Positions 33,815-46,245 of a stretch of 64,000 bases of DNA are shown here, piece after piece. The stretch comes from Ehretia macrophylla (Eukaryota; Streptophyta; Magnoliopsida; Boraginales; Ehretiaceae). The position numbers and the translations under genes are program-made. Location of the stretch: positions 64,119,850 through 64,183,849 of the forward strand of contig CM075770.1 of assembly GCA_037974665.1 (NCBI GenBank), given 5' to 3'. Within the stretch, counting starts at the first letter, position 1. The number at the start of each line of letters is the position of its first letter. The notes beneath the pieces are model-generated. The model was not told where the DNA came from. It did no database searches and worked only from the letters and a program-made list of their open reading frames with translations.

Positions 33815-36800
33815 TTATGGAATGCCTGCAAGGTCCTGAAGTTCTACAGATTCAACTTCATGAGGAACCATATTTGGATTGAATGCATGTTTCAATCTTT
33901 GTCCATTGACTGTGATGACATGCCCATCTGTGAGATTTTTAATTAAGATAACTCCAGAAGGATATACTTTAACCACTTCATAAGGACCATCCCATCTTGT
34001 TCTTAACTTTCTTGGGAAGAACATCAATTTGGAGTTAAACAACCAAACTTTATCAGAAGGAGAGAAAGTTTTTCTTAAAATAGATCTATCATGAATCCTC
34101 TTCATTCTCTCTTTGTAGAGCTTGGCATTCTCATAAGCTTCGAAACGAAGCTCTTCCAGTTCACTCAACGCCAACTTCCTACCTTCACTTGCTTGTTGTA
34201 AGTCAAAGTTCAGGGCCTTAATAGCCCAATAGGCTTTATGCTCTAATTCAACAGGAAGGTGGCAAGCTTTACCGTATACTAATCTATACGGGGACATACC
34301 GATGGGAGTTTTGAAAGCAGTACGGTAGGCCCATAATGCGTCGTGCAGACGACGTGACCAATCGTTGCGTCGGGCCTAACCGTTTTTTTGAAGAATTGAC
34401 TTAATCTCCCTATTTGATACCTCCACTTGCCCACTTGTTTGTGGGTGGTAAGGCATTGCTATCTTGTGGTGGACAGAGTATTTTCTCAATAAGGCTTCTA
34501 GTGTCCTGTGATGGAAATACTGTCCTCTGTCATTTATAAGCACACGTGGCACCCAAATCGAGAAAAGATATTCTCTTTAATGAACTTGACCACAACTTTG
34601 TGGTCATTGGTTCGGGTTGCCACTGCTTCTACCCACTTGGACACATAGTCCACACCAACAAGAATATAAGAATAGCCTGAGGAATGAGGGAAAGGACCCA
34701 TGAAATCTATACCCCATACATCGAATATTTCACAAATAAGGATAGGTGTAAGGGGCATCATGTCCCTTCTTGAAATAGAGCCAGCTTGTTGACATTGTGG
34801 GTAATTTTTACACTTTTGTTGGGCATCTTTGAAAAGAGTGAGCCAGAAGAACCCACTTTGAAGGACTTTGGCAGCCGTCCTTTTTCCTCCAAAATGTCCA
34901 CCACATGCTTCAGAGTGACAGAATTGGAGTATACTGTCAAACTCTTCCTCAGGTACACATCTCCTAATGACCTGATCGGCACAAATCTTGAAAAGATAGG
35001 GATCTTCCCAGATAAAGTACTTGACTTGTGCCCTGAACCGTTCTCTTTCTCTTTTACCCTAGTGAGTTGAAAATTCTTGGGCAACCAAATAATTGACAAA
35101 GTGGGCATACCACAAGATCTTATGTGAGATGGCAAAAAGTTGTTCATCAGGGAACGTGTCTTTGAAAGGCAAAGAGTCAATAGGATAATCACGTATAAGA
35201 CGTGATAGATGATCGACGACAGAATTCTCGCTTCCTTTCTTGTCCTTGATCTCAAGGTCAAACTCTTGAAGGAGTAATAGCCAACGGATTAGACGTGGCT
35301 TTGTATCCTTTTTGGTCAGTAAATACCGCAAAGCTGCGTGGTCCGTGTATACTATTACTTTGGATCCTAGGATGTAAGATCTGAATTTGTCCAATGAGAA
35401 GAGTACAGCCAGCAATTCATTTTCAGTGGTTGTATAGTTCTTTTGTGCATCGTCCAAGGTTTTGCTGGCATAATATATCACGGTAGGCAGTTTATCCCTA
35501 CGCTGTCCTAATACAGCTCCCACTGTATAGTCTGATGCATCGCACATTATCTCAAAGGGGAGACTGTAGTTAGGAGGTTGGATGATAGGAGCAGAGGATA
35601 GTAAGGATTTAAGTTTCTCAAAAGCTTCTGAGCACTTGTCATCAAATTTGAACTCAGTATCATTTGCTAGAAGACTAGAGAGTGGTCAGGCTATATGGCT
35701 GAAGTCTTTGAAGAAACGTTGATAAAAATCGGCGTGACCAAGGAATGATCGGATATCACGCACCGTCTTGGGTGCGGGCAGCTTTTCTATTAGCTCGACT
35801 TTGGCTGGGTCCACATGGATTCCATCCTGTGTAACAACATGACCCAGAACTATACCTTGCCTAACCATAAAGTGGCTCTTTTCCCAACTTAGAACCAAAT
35901 TTGTTTCGACGCATCGGTCTAACACTAGAGAAAGGTATATGAGGCACTCGTTGAAGGTAGTTCCGAATACTGAGAAGGCATGCATAAAGACTTCCATGAA
36001 CTTTTCGATCATGTCTGAGAAAATAGCCATCACACATCTTTGAAACATTGCATGAGCATTGCAAAGAACGAAAGGCATGCGTCGGAACGCAAAGGTCCCA
36101 TAAGGGCATGTGAATGTAGTCTTTTCCTGATCTTCAGGAAAGACTGGGATTAGGTTATATCCCGAATACCCATCCACAAAGCAGTAGTATCCCTGTCCGG
36201 CTATTCTATCTAGGACTTGGTCAAGAAAGGGTAAAGGGAAGTGGTCTTTCCTTGTTTTGGAATTGAGCTTTCTATAGTCAATGCATACACGCCACCCTGT
36301 TGTGATGCGTGTAGAAATTAGCTCACCTTTATCATTCGGAACCACAGTAATCCCAGATTTCTTCGGTACCACTTGTACTGGACTTACCCATGGACTATCA
36401 GAAATTGGGTATATAATACCCGCATCAAGCAACTTAATGATCTCCTTGTGGACGACATCACCCATCTTTGGGTTTAGTCTTCTCTGAAATTCTCGAGAAG
36501 GAGTAACTCCTTCCTCGAGATGAATTTTGTGCATACACACAGAGGGATCAATGCCTTTCAAGTCAGAAATCGTCCAACCTATCGCCTGTTTATGGGTACT
36601 TAGGACTTTTAACAGTCTGTCTTCATGCTCGGGAGTCAAATCCGAGGCAATGATGACTGGAAGAGTCTCATCAGGTCCTAAGTAGGCATACTTAAGATGT
36701 TGGGGCAAGGTTTTGAGTTCCAAAACTGGTAGGGACTCAATTGTGGGACATTCTGAAACTTCAGGGAAATGAGTTGTTACTTGATCGTCCTTATTTGGAT

Positions 36801-37185
36801 CAACAACAATGGAAGCAGAGGAAACCATTTCAGGAGAAATGTCGCATTCATACAAAAGTCGTTCTAACTCAGCTATTTCTTGATTAGGAGTTAGAATCAA
36901 TTGGGCAAACTCATCTATACATGAGTCAATGGTATCAACATGGAAGCATTCTTCTTCCTCATCTTGATTCAATTTGTTGGCTGCATCAGCAACCCTTAGC
37001 TTAGTTCTCATGTTCCCAAATGTTAGTTCTATCATACCCGTCCTACAATAGATAACAGCATCAACTGTTGCTAGGAATGGTCTGCCTAGTAAAACGGGAG
37101 TGGTATTTTTGTTATCAGGGCCTAAGTCCATATCTAACACAATGAAGTCCACTAGGAATAAGAATTCTCCTACTCTAACGATCAC
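33815..37185 (-). pseudogene. Athila pol region: reverse transcriptase, RNase H, integrase (fossil)
   Basis: On the - strand, in order: reverse transcriptase about 36.8-35.9 kb (WRVCIDYRKLNSKT, TFTCPYGTFAFRRMPF, and a VVTQDGIHVDPAKVE-type end), RNase H about 35.6-35.1 kb ([27 protein letters not shown]), integrase core about 34.8-34.4 kb ([23 protein letters not shown]) and integrase C-terminal part about 34.3-33.8 kb ([19 protein letters not shown]). No chromodomain is visible, as expected for Athila. The region is broken in several places and is treated as a fossil. Confidence 0.92.
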
Positions 37186-37209
37186 ATCTTCTACAACACC
37201 TCGAGGTCG

Positions 37210-39372
37210 TCACTCAGATCTATCTGCCAATTGGAGGGTCACATTAGTTGGTGTTAATACTCCAAGACCTAACCTTTGGTAGACTGTGTGAGAGATAAGG
37301 TTAACACTAGATCCTAAGTCTAGCAAGGCACTTTCTATGCGTTGGTCATTAATTAAGCATGGAATGGTGAAAGCTCCTGGGTCACTACACTTCTGAGGCA
37401 GTCCTCTAGTGCAGATATTGCTAACCTTTTCAGTAAGACGGACCTTCTTAGGAATGGAGTTGGTCCGTCTCTTTTTCACACATAAATCCTTCAGAAATTT
37501 GGCATAGGCTGGAATCTGTTGTATTACCTCAACTAATGGCAAATTGATCTTAATATCTTTCAGATGCTCTAAGACCTTAAGTTGTTTAGGATCATCAGTC
37601 GATTTTGGACGGGACAGAGCTATGGGAAAAGGTGCTCGTGAGGATGATTCAACTATAGGCTCCACCGTTAGGTTTTTATTCCTATGGCAATCTTGAACAT
37701 CTTTGCTTAAAACCTCAATCTCAGATTCCTCTAATTCCTCAATTTCTTCTGGAACATCCTTAACCTTTACTCTAACCTGGTTATCAATGGTTTTCCCACT
37801 CCTAAGGGTAACTACAGCCTTGGCCTGTTCTTGTACTGTCTCAGTTTGGACAGTACTACACTGTCCTCGTGGATTTACCATGGTCTGAGATGGAAGCTTA
37901 CCCTCGTCTCTCTTACTTAAAGTTTGGGCCATCTGCCCGATTTGTCCTTCAAGTTTAGCAATAGACTGTTGCTGAACTTGGAACATTTGCATAAGTTTGT
38001 CAAATTTGTCATCAGATGATGACTGTGCAAGAGGAAGAGCTGGGACATTGTTCCGTTGTGTTCTGAACGGATTGTCCTGTTGGACTAGATAGTAACCAGG
38101 AGGGTTATTATTTTGTGGCCTCTGATATTGCTGTTGAGGGAATCGATTGTCAACATTTCCTTGCTGACTTTGTTGATGAGGCTCATAGTTTCCTTGTCTT
38201 TTTTGATATTGATGTTGAGGAAACTGAGTCTCTTGATTCCCCTGTCGCCACGAAAATGCGGGATTGTCTCGCCAGCCTAAATTATACGTGGTAGAATACG
38301 GATTGTAATTCTTTGTATATCCTTGGGCGGCACAGATTTGTTCTTGCATGAATTCAGGAAATTGTGAACCGATTGGACAGTTCAGAGTAGAGTGATCTAC
38401 TGCAGAACATACGGTACAAACTTCCGTGATCTGAGGAGTTGAAGAAGAAGAAGACCCTAGAGAGATGAATTTTTCTAGTTGATGAGCTAGGGCATCTACT
38501 TTGTCAGTCAATTGGGAATTAGAACTAGAGTTAACTTCAAACAATGCCTTCTTTTGGGGATTTTGGGTGCTCTTACTCTTTCTTTCATCAGCAGTGTTTT
38601 GCAGAGAGTCTTCAGCAATATTTTCTATTCTTCTCCAAGCTTCGTCCGCTGTGAGGTTATAGAAACCTCCATTGCTCATTGCATTAACTATCATCTTATT
38701 ATGAGGGGTAAGACCTTTGAAGAAATAATGCAAGAGTTCGGGATGATCAAACCCATGATGAGGACACTGATTCTTAAGATCGTTAAACTTTTCCCATGAT
38801 TCATGAAATGGCTCTAAGTCTGACTGTGTGAATGTCATGATGCCGGTTCGCAGAGTAGTAGTCTTAGCCATTAGGAAGAACCTATGTAAAAATTTTTGAA
38901 TAAATTCTCCCCAGGAAATGATCACTCCTGCGTCTAGATGATTTAGCCACCGTTTGGCTTTGTCTTTCAATGAAAAGGGAAACAGTTGCAGGTGAATATT
39001 TTCACGGCTCACATTAGAAATGTGAAGCGTTGTGCATGCTTCAATGAATTGCACAATGTAAGCGTGAGGATTTTCATTGCTTTTTCCATAGAAGGAATAA
39101 AGCATTGAAATAGTCCATGTTTTGAGCTCAAAATCTATATTGCCAAGAGCAGGTAGGGCTATGGCAAATTTAGGGTCAAAATCACCAGGTGAAAAATATT
39201 GACGTAAATTCATTGGTTGGTTCACAGGTTGATTAACAGGCTGAGCTATAGGAAGAGGCGGGATATTTACTTCTTGATCCGCCATTGGGAATTTTAACTT
39301 CCTACGCAAATTTTTCTCGAGCTCAGGATCAAACGGGGCGAGGTCTGGATTCAAAGAACAACGCCTGTGCAT
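37210..39372 (-). CDS. Athila gag and protease region
   Basis: A 720-residue frame on the - strand. Residues about 30-60 hold a proline-rich stretch; about 80-240 hold the retrotransposon gag (capsid) domain, with LFPFSLKDKAKRWLNHL and a WEKFNDLKNQCPHHGF block typical of Athila and other plant Ty3/Gypsy elements. A CCHC zinc knuckle (CTVCSAVDHSTLNC) follows, then a long Gln/Asn-rich linker, then an aspartic protease segment near the C-terminal end (LLDLGSSVNLI). The capsid packages the element RNA in virus-like particles and the protease matures it. It is part of a broken element. Confidence 0.88.
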   Translation of the reverse strand: MHRRCSLNPDLAPFDPELEKNLRRKLKFPMADQEVNIPPLPIAQPVNQPVNQPMNLRQYFSPGDFDPKFAIALPALGNIDFELKTWTISMLYSFYGKSNENPHAYIVQFIEACTTLHISNVSRENIHLQLFPFSLKDKAKRWLNHLDAGVIISWGEFIQKFLHRFFLMAKTTTLRTGIMTFTQSDLEPFHESWEKFNDLKNQCPHHGFDHPELLHYFFKGLTPHNKMIVNAMSNGGFYNLTADEAWRRIENIAEDSLQNTADERKSKSTQNPQKKALFEVNSSSNSQLTDKVDALAHQLEKFISLGSSSSSTPQITEVCTVCSAVDHSTLNCPIGSQFPEFMQEQICAAQGYTKNYNPYSTTYNLGWRDNPAFSWRQGNQETQFPQHQYQKRQGNYEPHQQSQQGNVDNRFPQQQYQRPQNNNPPGYYLVQQDNPFRTQRNNVPALPLAQSSSDDKFDKLMQMFQVQQQSIAKLEGQIGQMAQTLSKRDEGKLPSQTMVNPRGQCSTVQTETVQEQAKAVVTLRSGKTIDNQVRVKVKDVPEEIEELEESEIEVLSKDVQDCHRNKNLTVEPIVESSSRAPFPIALSRPKSTDDPKQLKVLEHLKDIKINLPLVEVIQQIPAYAKFLKDLCVKKRRTNSIPKKVRLTEKVSNICTRGLPQKCSDPGAFTIPCLINDQRIESALLDLGSSVNLISHTVYQRLGLGVLTPTNVTLQLADRSE

Positions 39373-39762
39373 ACAACGATTTATAAACTTTAACTACGAA
39401 ATAAAATTCCAAGATTAAAAAAAATACTAATATACTTTACAAACAGTAATAGATAAAAGCTCATTGATCAGATGAATCATTAAAATGACTCATTTCCCAA
39501 TCTTTAAAATTTTTAAATTTTTTTTTTTTTTTTTTGCAAAATTTAATTTAAAAAATATAAATAATAAAAATAATCAAAAATTTAATTTTTTTTTTAAATT
39601 TTAATTTTTTTTATTATTTTATTATTTTTTATTATTTTATTTTTATTTATTTATTTATTTATTTTTTATTTATTTATTTATTTTTTAAATAAAGTGGATA
39701 AAATAAACACTTTAAAAAAAATTCACAAATACTTTTATTAATAACTAAACTATACCGTGCTT
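39373..39762 (-). other. Leader region between 5' LTR and gag of the Athila element
   Basis: Non-coding leader with a strongly AT-rich low-complexity block at about 39510-39720, made of A/T runs and TTTA-type repeats. No reading frame. It lies between the primer-binding site and gag. Confidence 0.8.
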
Positions 39763-39779
39763 CCTCGGCAACGGCGCCA
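39763..39779 (-). other. Primer-binding site (tRNA-Asp type)
   Basis: On the + strand CTCGGCAACGGCGCCA matches the 3' end of plant tRNA-Asp (CCCGGCAACGGCGCCA) at all but one of sixteen bases. It lies six bases inside the right LTR, at the correct end for a - strand element. Asp-primed reverse transcription is known for Athila-type elements. Confidence 0.88.
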
Positions 39780-39785
39780 AAAACT

Positions 39786-41470
39786 TGATGCGATCGGGTT
39801 GTGCGTTAAAATGTGCGCAAAATAACCAAGTTAAAATACCCGCAAGTGCACGGATCTTAGTAGTGTAGTGTGCTCTGAGTGCGGAATCGTACCATAGGGA
39901 AGCTCGCTAGTTTATGTTAGTGAAGTAGTGTGAAAGTGTTAAAGCACTTAAGTGACAAATCGCAAGGTGGGTTTGAGTAACGTGTGAGAAATGTAAACTA
40001 AATTAAACTAACTAAACTATCTAAGTTATACTAAGTATTAGTGGAATACGAGAGGTGGTGATCTAGGGGTTTGAACATGTAAATGAGGCAATCAATATAG
40101 GCTCGATATCTAGTTTATCTAATTCTGCAAGGATTTAAGCTACAAGCATACACCCAGTTAAGCTAAAAGCTATAGACCTAGTTAATCTACTTAGCTTAAT
40201 TTAACCAAGCACAACAAGGCAAACTAAACTAAGGAATTAACCTTACAGATAGAAACTATGGTACAACCTATAGTTTCATGGAGTCTATGGTACAACCTAT
40301 AGACTCACGATTAAAACAATTATATGACACTAAAGTAATGCATTCATAATATTAACTACAAGTATAATATTTATGAAGCGCAAGTAAAGCAATCATAACG
40401 TCTACTTAAAAGCATTACGTATGAAATACTTAATTAAAACAAGTCATACATTGCAATATGAATTGAATAAAATATATACGAGACCAGATATTAAAATACG
40501 ATCATTTAAAATATTCACCCCTAGATATCAATCTACTCAGACATAAATGAATACAAGTTATGTAAATAAAAGAGAGTCAAGAAAGGCTCCCCCATATTGA
40601 CGAACGCGTATTTCTGATTCCCGAAATTTGAGCAGAGGTCCGACGCACAATAGCTATTCGGGCGGAGCTAATTTCCCCCGTATAAGAACTATTAGAGATG
40701 AGTTTCCCCCGAATAAGAGCTTTCCTATTAAAAGCTATTCGGGCAGAACCTCCCCCGAATAATAACAACTTGGGTCGGACTTCCCCCTAAAAGTAGCTAT
40801 TCGGGCAAAATTTCCCCGAATAAGAGCTACCTAGGCGGGACTTCCCCCGTATTCTACTACTACTTAATTAACTAAAACTAAAATTAAAACTAACTAGAAT
40901 TAACTCGTAATTATATCAAAAATATTGATAATACTCCAAAATTAACTCTAGAATTCTCAAAGGGTTGAAGCTCTATTTATAGGCAAAATTATGAAATAGT
41001 TGACTTTTTTTCGTTTGTTGACTTTGACCAGATTGTTGACCGCAGCATTTTTGGGCGTTTTTCACTGTTTTGACCCTCCAAACGATGGAATTTGGCTAAA
41101 ATCACGCCGCGCGTAAGACCAAAGTCCTGCGTTGTGCTCAGAATACTGTTTCTACCCGAAAAACTGATATGATTTTCCAAAAACGGACATGGGTCACTAT
41201 TTGAGATCATCTGGGTCAATGTTCCGAGTCCGATTTCGTGCTAGTTTCAGCCAAGTTTCTTTTCTATGAGCTTCATTCTTCAACCCCTTCTCATGCTTTC
41301 CCATTTTTACTTCTTGACTTGCAATTTGGATCATTTCGGGCCAGATTCTTCCCTTTTCAGTATTTTCCTACATTGCATTGAAAGTATCAAAGTGTTGCAT
41401 TTATTTCAGAGTTAAGATGCAAATCCAGTACAAATACCATGGTTTGAGTGCTGCAAATGTAGTCACATCA
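39786..41470 (-). repeat. 5' LTR of the Athila element (right copy)
   Basis: 1685 bp, the partner of the left copy, with the same TGATGCGATCGG start and CACATCA end on the + strand. Differences from the left copy are mostly single substitutions. The 3' boundary abuts the ACAAC duplication. Confidence 0.95.
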
Positions 41471-41475
41471 ACAAC
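41471..41475 (+). repeat. Right target-site duplication of insertion C
   Basis: ACAAC, matching 30357-30361. The 5S spacer resumes with CTTAGTCGTAGGACATTAGG. Confidence 0.9.
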
Positions 41476-41652
41476 CTTAGTCGTAGGACATTAGGGGGCC
41501 CTACACCGCGTCGATATCACGGCTTGCTAAGATGATATGTTGTTGAAGCGGATGGGTTATCGTTAAGCCCATTAGGACTTTTGAATTGGCCATCTCTCTA
41601 GGCTGGGACTGTGAACCGTTAACACATAAAGGAATTGTGCCCTCAACATGAC

Positions 41653-41771
41653 GGGTACGATTATACCAGCATTAATGCACCAGATCTCATTAGGACTCCG
41701 AAGTTAAGCATGCATAGGCGAGAGTAGTACTAGGATGGGTGATCCCCTAGGAAGTCCTCGTGTTGTACACC
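41653..41771 (+). rRNA. 5S-37, 5S rRNA gene
   Basis: Full length but changed at about thirteen positions, including box A and its flank (GCATGCATAGG), GTGATCCCCTAGG in box C and TTGTACACC. C at -1. The spacer mixes haplotypes: CCGGTTTGGG and CCACATT (B) with ATTACCGAA (A) and AAGTAGAGG. Confidence 0.89.
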
Positions 41772-42327
41772 CTTTTTCAATTTTTTTTCCCCGGTTTGGG
41801 TTGCCAAGATACTTTATCCACCACATTTCTATTACCGAATCCCACAGTACCTTGGGCAAGACACCTTCGCCTCAAGTAGAGGCTGGGCCCGCAAACCGAG
41901 GGCGTAGGGCTTATGACACGGTCTCCGTCGCTCCGGTGCCCATAACTTTTAATCCATAAGGAGCTATGCGGCGCACAGCATACCGTTGGAAAGCTCTCTA
42001 AGAGCTCTACGACGGGGGTAGCCATCTTGCTCGCTGTGCCCATTTTTGGAGCCCAAAATCGAACGTTTTTATCAGTTTTAGGCCACTTTTCTTCTTTTGC
42101 TCTGTTTTTTCATCCCGGATCGTACGTCGTGAGCTATTGAAAAGATGACAACCTTACTTGCGGGACATTAGGGGGCCCTACAACGGGTTGACATAACGTC
42201 TTGCTAGGATGCTGAGTTGTTGAAGCAGATGGGTTATCGTTAAGCCCATTGGGCCTTTTGAATTGGCCATCTCTCTAGGATGGGACTGTGAACCGTTAAC
42301 AAATAAAGGAATTGTGCCTCAACATGA

Positions 42328-42332
42328 CAGGT
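42328..42332 (+). repeat. Left target-site duplication of insertion D
   Basis: CAGGT, repeated at 46261-46265. It comprises the -1 base and the first four bases of 5S-38. Confidence 0.9.
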
Positions 42333-43219
42333 TGTCACGCCCCAACCCGGCCTATAAGGTTAGACTAGGGTGTGAACTAAACATTCAAGTCACGTCTCGT
42401 ACTTAACTGTTTATAAAGATTTAACACTTATCGTTTTTAGCCTAAACTCCAAAGTTTTTCTGAAAACCGGCAACATAACGGCTGTAATTGGACACTTTGG
42501 TTTGACTTAATTCTCTAAACGCCTCAATTATTCCAATCATTAATTCAATTCCATTAAGGACTCCTATTTGACACCAACCGATTGGCTAACTAGTTTACCT
42601 TGAAAGTCTCGTTTGGTTAATAAGCCTAACATGATAACTATGTCCTGTTTATTTTTCAATTTCCTATCATGCAAGTACCTATTATCCTTTAGTTTGCAAA
42701 TGAACACCTAAGTGAAATTAGATAGAATTAACTTAGTTGATTGTTCATCTAGTGGTTTGAATGCCTACGATAACTACTAATTAAGAAAACGAAAGCAAAC
42801 AACCAAATAAAAGTTTGTCCGGTTATAGATAGTACAATCTCATAATTAGACCCAAATTACAACGGGGTCATTTACATCAATAAACAACGAGCAACATAAA
42901 AGAAATAGTCTTCAAGTAGCATAGTTCACAAATAGCCATAATCACGCAAGGCACACAAGACATGCAATCACTCTAGGGGTTCATCGTTAGGCACACCATC
43001 CTCGGGTACCTGTACCTGTTCTTCTTCACCTGTGATGAAAAAGAGGGTGAGTCCTTATGAACTCAGCGAGGGGGAACGAGAAATACGTTTTGAAACTCGT
43101 TTTCCGGTTCAATTTATGAAAACTCTTTTTGAGAACATGTCACGTATTACAAATAATAAGGTACGCAATTATAAGAAACAAATCGAGTAACGGATACAAA
43201 GTAAGGGAACAGAAATCCC

Positions 43220-43340
43220 GGTATTTCCTCCCCGAGGTTCTCTAGGAACCAAGCGAGAGTACTTACATATAAGCACAGGAACAAGAATACCAGTCTTTCC
43301 TCCCCGAGGTTCTCTAGGAACCAAGCGAGAGTACTTATAC
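43220..43340. repeat. ~72-bp tandem duplication in insertion D
   Basis: TTTCCTCCCCGAGGTTCTCT followed by AGGAACCAAGCGAGAGTACT occurs at 43224 and again at 43296. Insertion A has a single, diverged copy near 11370-11415. The duplication arose in D or its own lineage. Confidence 0.85.
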
Positions 43341-45799
43341 ACATTGTAAAAAGGATACGGTGAGCTTTTGCTCTCAGATCAGTTTCAGAATCAGAAGTTG
43401 CGGCCGACTTCAAATCATTCCCCAAAACACACCAGGTGGGTGTACTCCGGATGTACCCCGAAAGCCTACGACCCAACTCTCCGAGGAAGTCTAGCCCCCA
43501 AGCGAGAGAGGGAATGGGACCATGGTGGTCACGGTAACACCGGCAAGCCCGATGCCGCCCGGCGTGCGTGATCGCTACCATGCCGACAGGAAAGGTTGCA
43601 ACCTTGTATGCAATGCACATTTATGACAGGTAATATATCACAGTAGGAGGACAACAAAGTAGGTTGCCTCCGGACAGTCATAAGATTGCACATTGACAGG
43701 TAGACAAGCAAGGCACGATAAGACATGAAAATTTCACTTGAAGGCATATAGAGTTATATGAAAATTAAACGGGCAGCCATGTAACACATGTAAAACAGGC
43801 CATATAACTCATTAAGAAGCCCACGTGATCAAGTGATAAGATTATTCAACATTCAATGACATCAATCATGGGTTCGGGTGCAAGAAAAGCTTATTTGTCA
43901 ACATGCAATGGTCAAAATCACATTTGAAGTTATAAGACATTTATGGGCAGCCCACTAAGCATCTAATTTCCACACAATATCCAAATGATCAACACTTAGC
44001 AAGACTACCTAGTCATTAGGGTTTCCGTTTCATGCTTAACCGCGTGATTAAACCCTAAGTCAACTCAAAATCATTCTCAAGTCATGCATCATTCAATTCA
44101 AACATCCTCAAGTACCCAAAACAGTCCACACAACATTCCAACACCACAATTCCAAGCAATTAGTACCACAAGGGAGGTTACATCAATTTTCCAAGCATAT
44201 AGCTAAGTGAAACCTTTACTGCAATAGGCTGTTTTCTCACAATCAATAGGATAATCAAACAATCTTAAAATCTAGTGAATAAGATGTCAAATTAAATATT
44301 AAGAAGTTAACTAAAATCAGAAACAAACCTTGCATCAATTGGAGTTCGAGATCATTAGATATAGCCGAAACAGTGGAATAGCACAAAACTGTCCAGATTT
44401 GCACACATTTCGACAATTGACGTTTTTGAGGTCCTTAGAGTCATTTTTAGCTTTGGTCCATTTCTGACAAAATTGTCCAGAACTGAAAAATATAGCATCA
44501 CACCAATTTTCATACATTTTGGACATCATTAACTAAGTCAAATATGGTTCGTTCCACAAGGTCAGTGCATCTGCCAAAACCTGCTTCATTTTTCCAGATC
44601 TCCAGATTTGGTCATATTTTAAAGATTTGCCATTTTGAGGACCTTAGAGTCACAATTAGCTTCGGCCTATTTCTGTGAAAAATTTTAAAAACTGTCCAAA
44701 CTAGTCACCTACCAATTTTCATGAATTTTAAACATCATTTTCTTAGCTAAACTTACCTCGAACAGACTGGTCAGAGAGCTGTCATCCATTTCGACTTCAC
44801 CTAGCATCATTTTCAAGCCAAGATCTTGCCATGCATGGTTGTTTAAGCTTATGAACGACCATATAGCTCAAGTACAGAAGCAAATACACACATCTATGAA
44901 CATGCATGTGAAATTTCAAAGAGTTTTCAAAAGCTTTTAACCCTCACCTTAGCAAATCAACAAGAAGATGCACAAAACTTGATGAAGCACGATTTTCTTC
45001 TTCTTCCTTGCTTAGCCAAGACACCAACCGATTTCTCTCTATTTTTCCTAGCTTAGTGGCCAAGTTCTTAGTACATGCATGTGGTTAGAACAAGAAGAAA
45101 AGAAATGGAAGCTTAAAAACTCACCAAGGCCGAAAATGAAGCTTCAATGCACATGCATGAGTGATTTTTGCATCCTAGATTGTTCGGTTGAGGTCCTTTG
45201 CTTGTGGCTTGCTTGGTTTAGCTATGGTGTGAAGAAGAGAAGCTATGGAGATGAAGAACTCAGCCAAAACCGAAATGGAGAGAGAAAATGAGAGGGAGAG
45301 AGAGAAATGTGAGGAAAGTGAGAGAAATGAGAGAAAAATGAGGCTTTTTGCCAAAGTTGATGCATGGGTTCAGCCTTGAGCTTAGCAATTCTGATTTTTA
45401 TGTCTTCAAGAGGCATTTTGAAATGTTAGCATGGGCCATGAGTGGTTTGGTCGAAAATGGGAGGAAATTGAGGTGGTTTTGGGCAATTTTTATGCATTGT
45501 GTTGAGTGTTTTGTCATAGTTTGTCTAGGACTAATTTTTTTATGCATTTGTGTCATTAGAATTGTCATAGGAATGTTGGGAAATTAGGAAATCTAGGTAG
45601 AATAAAATATAGGGATGTTTGTTGATGAGTTGAATTATGAATAGAATAATAGATAGTGGAAAATGTAGGAATAGTTTAGTATTATTTTATTGTTAGTGGA
45701 GTTTGTAGAGAATTTGAATTAGGAATATAATATTGGTTAGTGGATTGTGTAGGATTATTTTATTGTCTTGTGCTTTGTGTAGGATTCTTTCTTGATTAA

Positions 45800-46245
45800 C
45801 GTGATGGCACGGATTCCTAGGTCTAGGGCACGAATTACGAGGTAGACACGAACTACGAGGTAAGACACGAACTACGAGGTACAACACGTATTTCAAGACT
45901 AAGGCACATACTTCAAGATAAGTGCACGGATTCTAATGCTAACACACGCAATCCTAGGTGAATGAACGTAGATCAAAATAAGGCACGTAATTCAATGCAA
46001 TGCACGTAATTCAAGACACGACTCTTAAACCTAGGTTAAGGCACGCAGTTCAAAGTTAATGCACACGAAACGAAGAGACACACGCAAATCAAGGTCTCGC
46101 ATGTAAATTAAGGTCATGGCATGTTTATCTAGGTATCGCACGTATATCGAGGATTAGGGCACACAATTTAGGTTAAGACACATATAACGAGGCATGCACG
46201 AAAACCAAGACAGGGCACGCAAATTGAGGTAAGACATGTTATTCG
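45800..46245. repeat. Degenerate ~20-bp CACG-headed repeats in insertion D
   Basis: Counterpart of the repeats in insertion A: short units starting with GCACG, ACACG or similar and containing AANNNAGGT-type cores. Unit sequence and order differ between the two elements, so this is the fastest-changing part of the family. Confidence 0.7.

Larger units (their letters stand above)
30362..41470 (-). mobile_element. Insertion C: Athila-lineage Ty3/Gypsy retrotransposon, fossil with both LTRs
   Basis: An 11.1-kb element on the - strand with two 1685-bp LTRs, TG...CA ends, 5-bp ACAAC target duplications, a primer-binding site matching the 3' end of plant tRNA-Asp, and gag, protease, reverse transcriptase, RNase H and integrase parts in the usual Ty3/Gypsy order. 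The gag type and Asp primer site point to the Athila lineage. The coding part is broken in roughly four or five places, so it looks non-autonomous today. By eye the LTRs differ at about fifty positions (about 3%), which suggests about a million years at the substitution rates often used for plants, more in slow-evolving trees. It sits in the same 5S spacer as insertion B. Confidence 0.93.
41471..42332 (+). repeat. 5S rDNA tandem array, block 4 (5S-37)
   Basis: The end of the spacer begun after 5S-36, then gene 5S-37 and its complete spacer, then the first four bases of 5S-38 before insertion D. With B, C and the C target duplication subtracted, 5S-36 to 5S-37 is 678 bp. 5S-37 to the interrupted start of 5S-38 is 676 bp. 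Confidence 0.94.

Noticed and set aside
39510-39720. AT-rich block as a replication origin or matrix-attachment site
   Set aside because: It is simple A/T low-complexity sequence in the leader of the Athila element. Nothing beyond composition supports such a role.
43147-43620. 157-codon frame on the - strand of insertion D, with a shorter counterpart in A
   Set aside because: It spans the 72-bp duplication and lies in LTR-like sequence; it shows no recognisable domain and is not kept as one frame in A.
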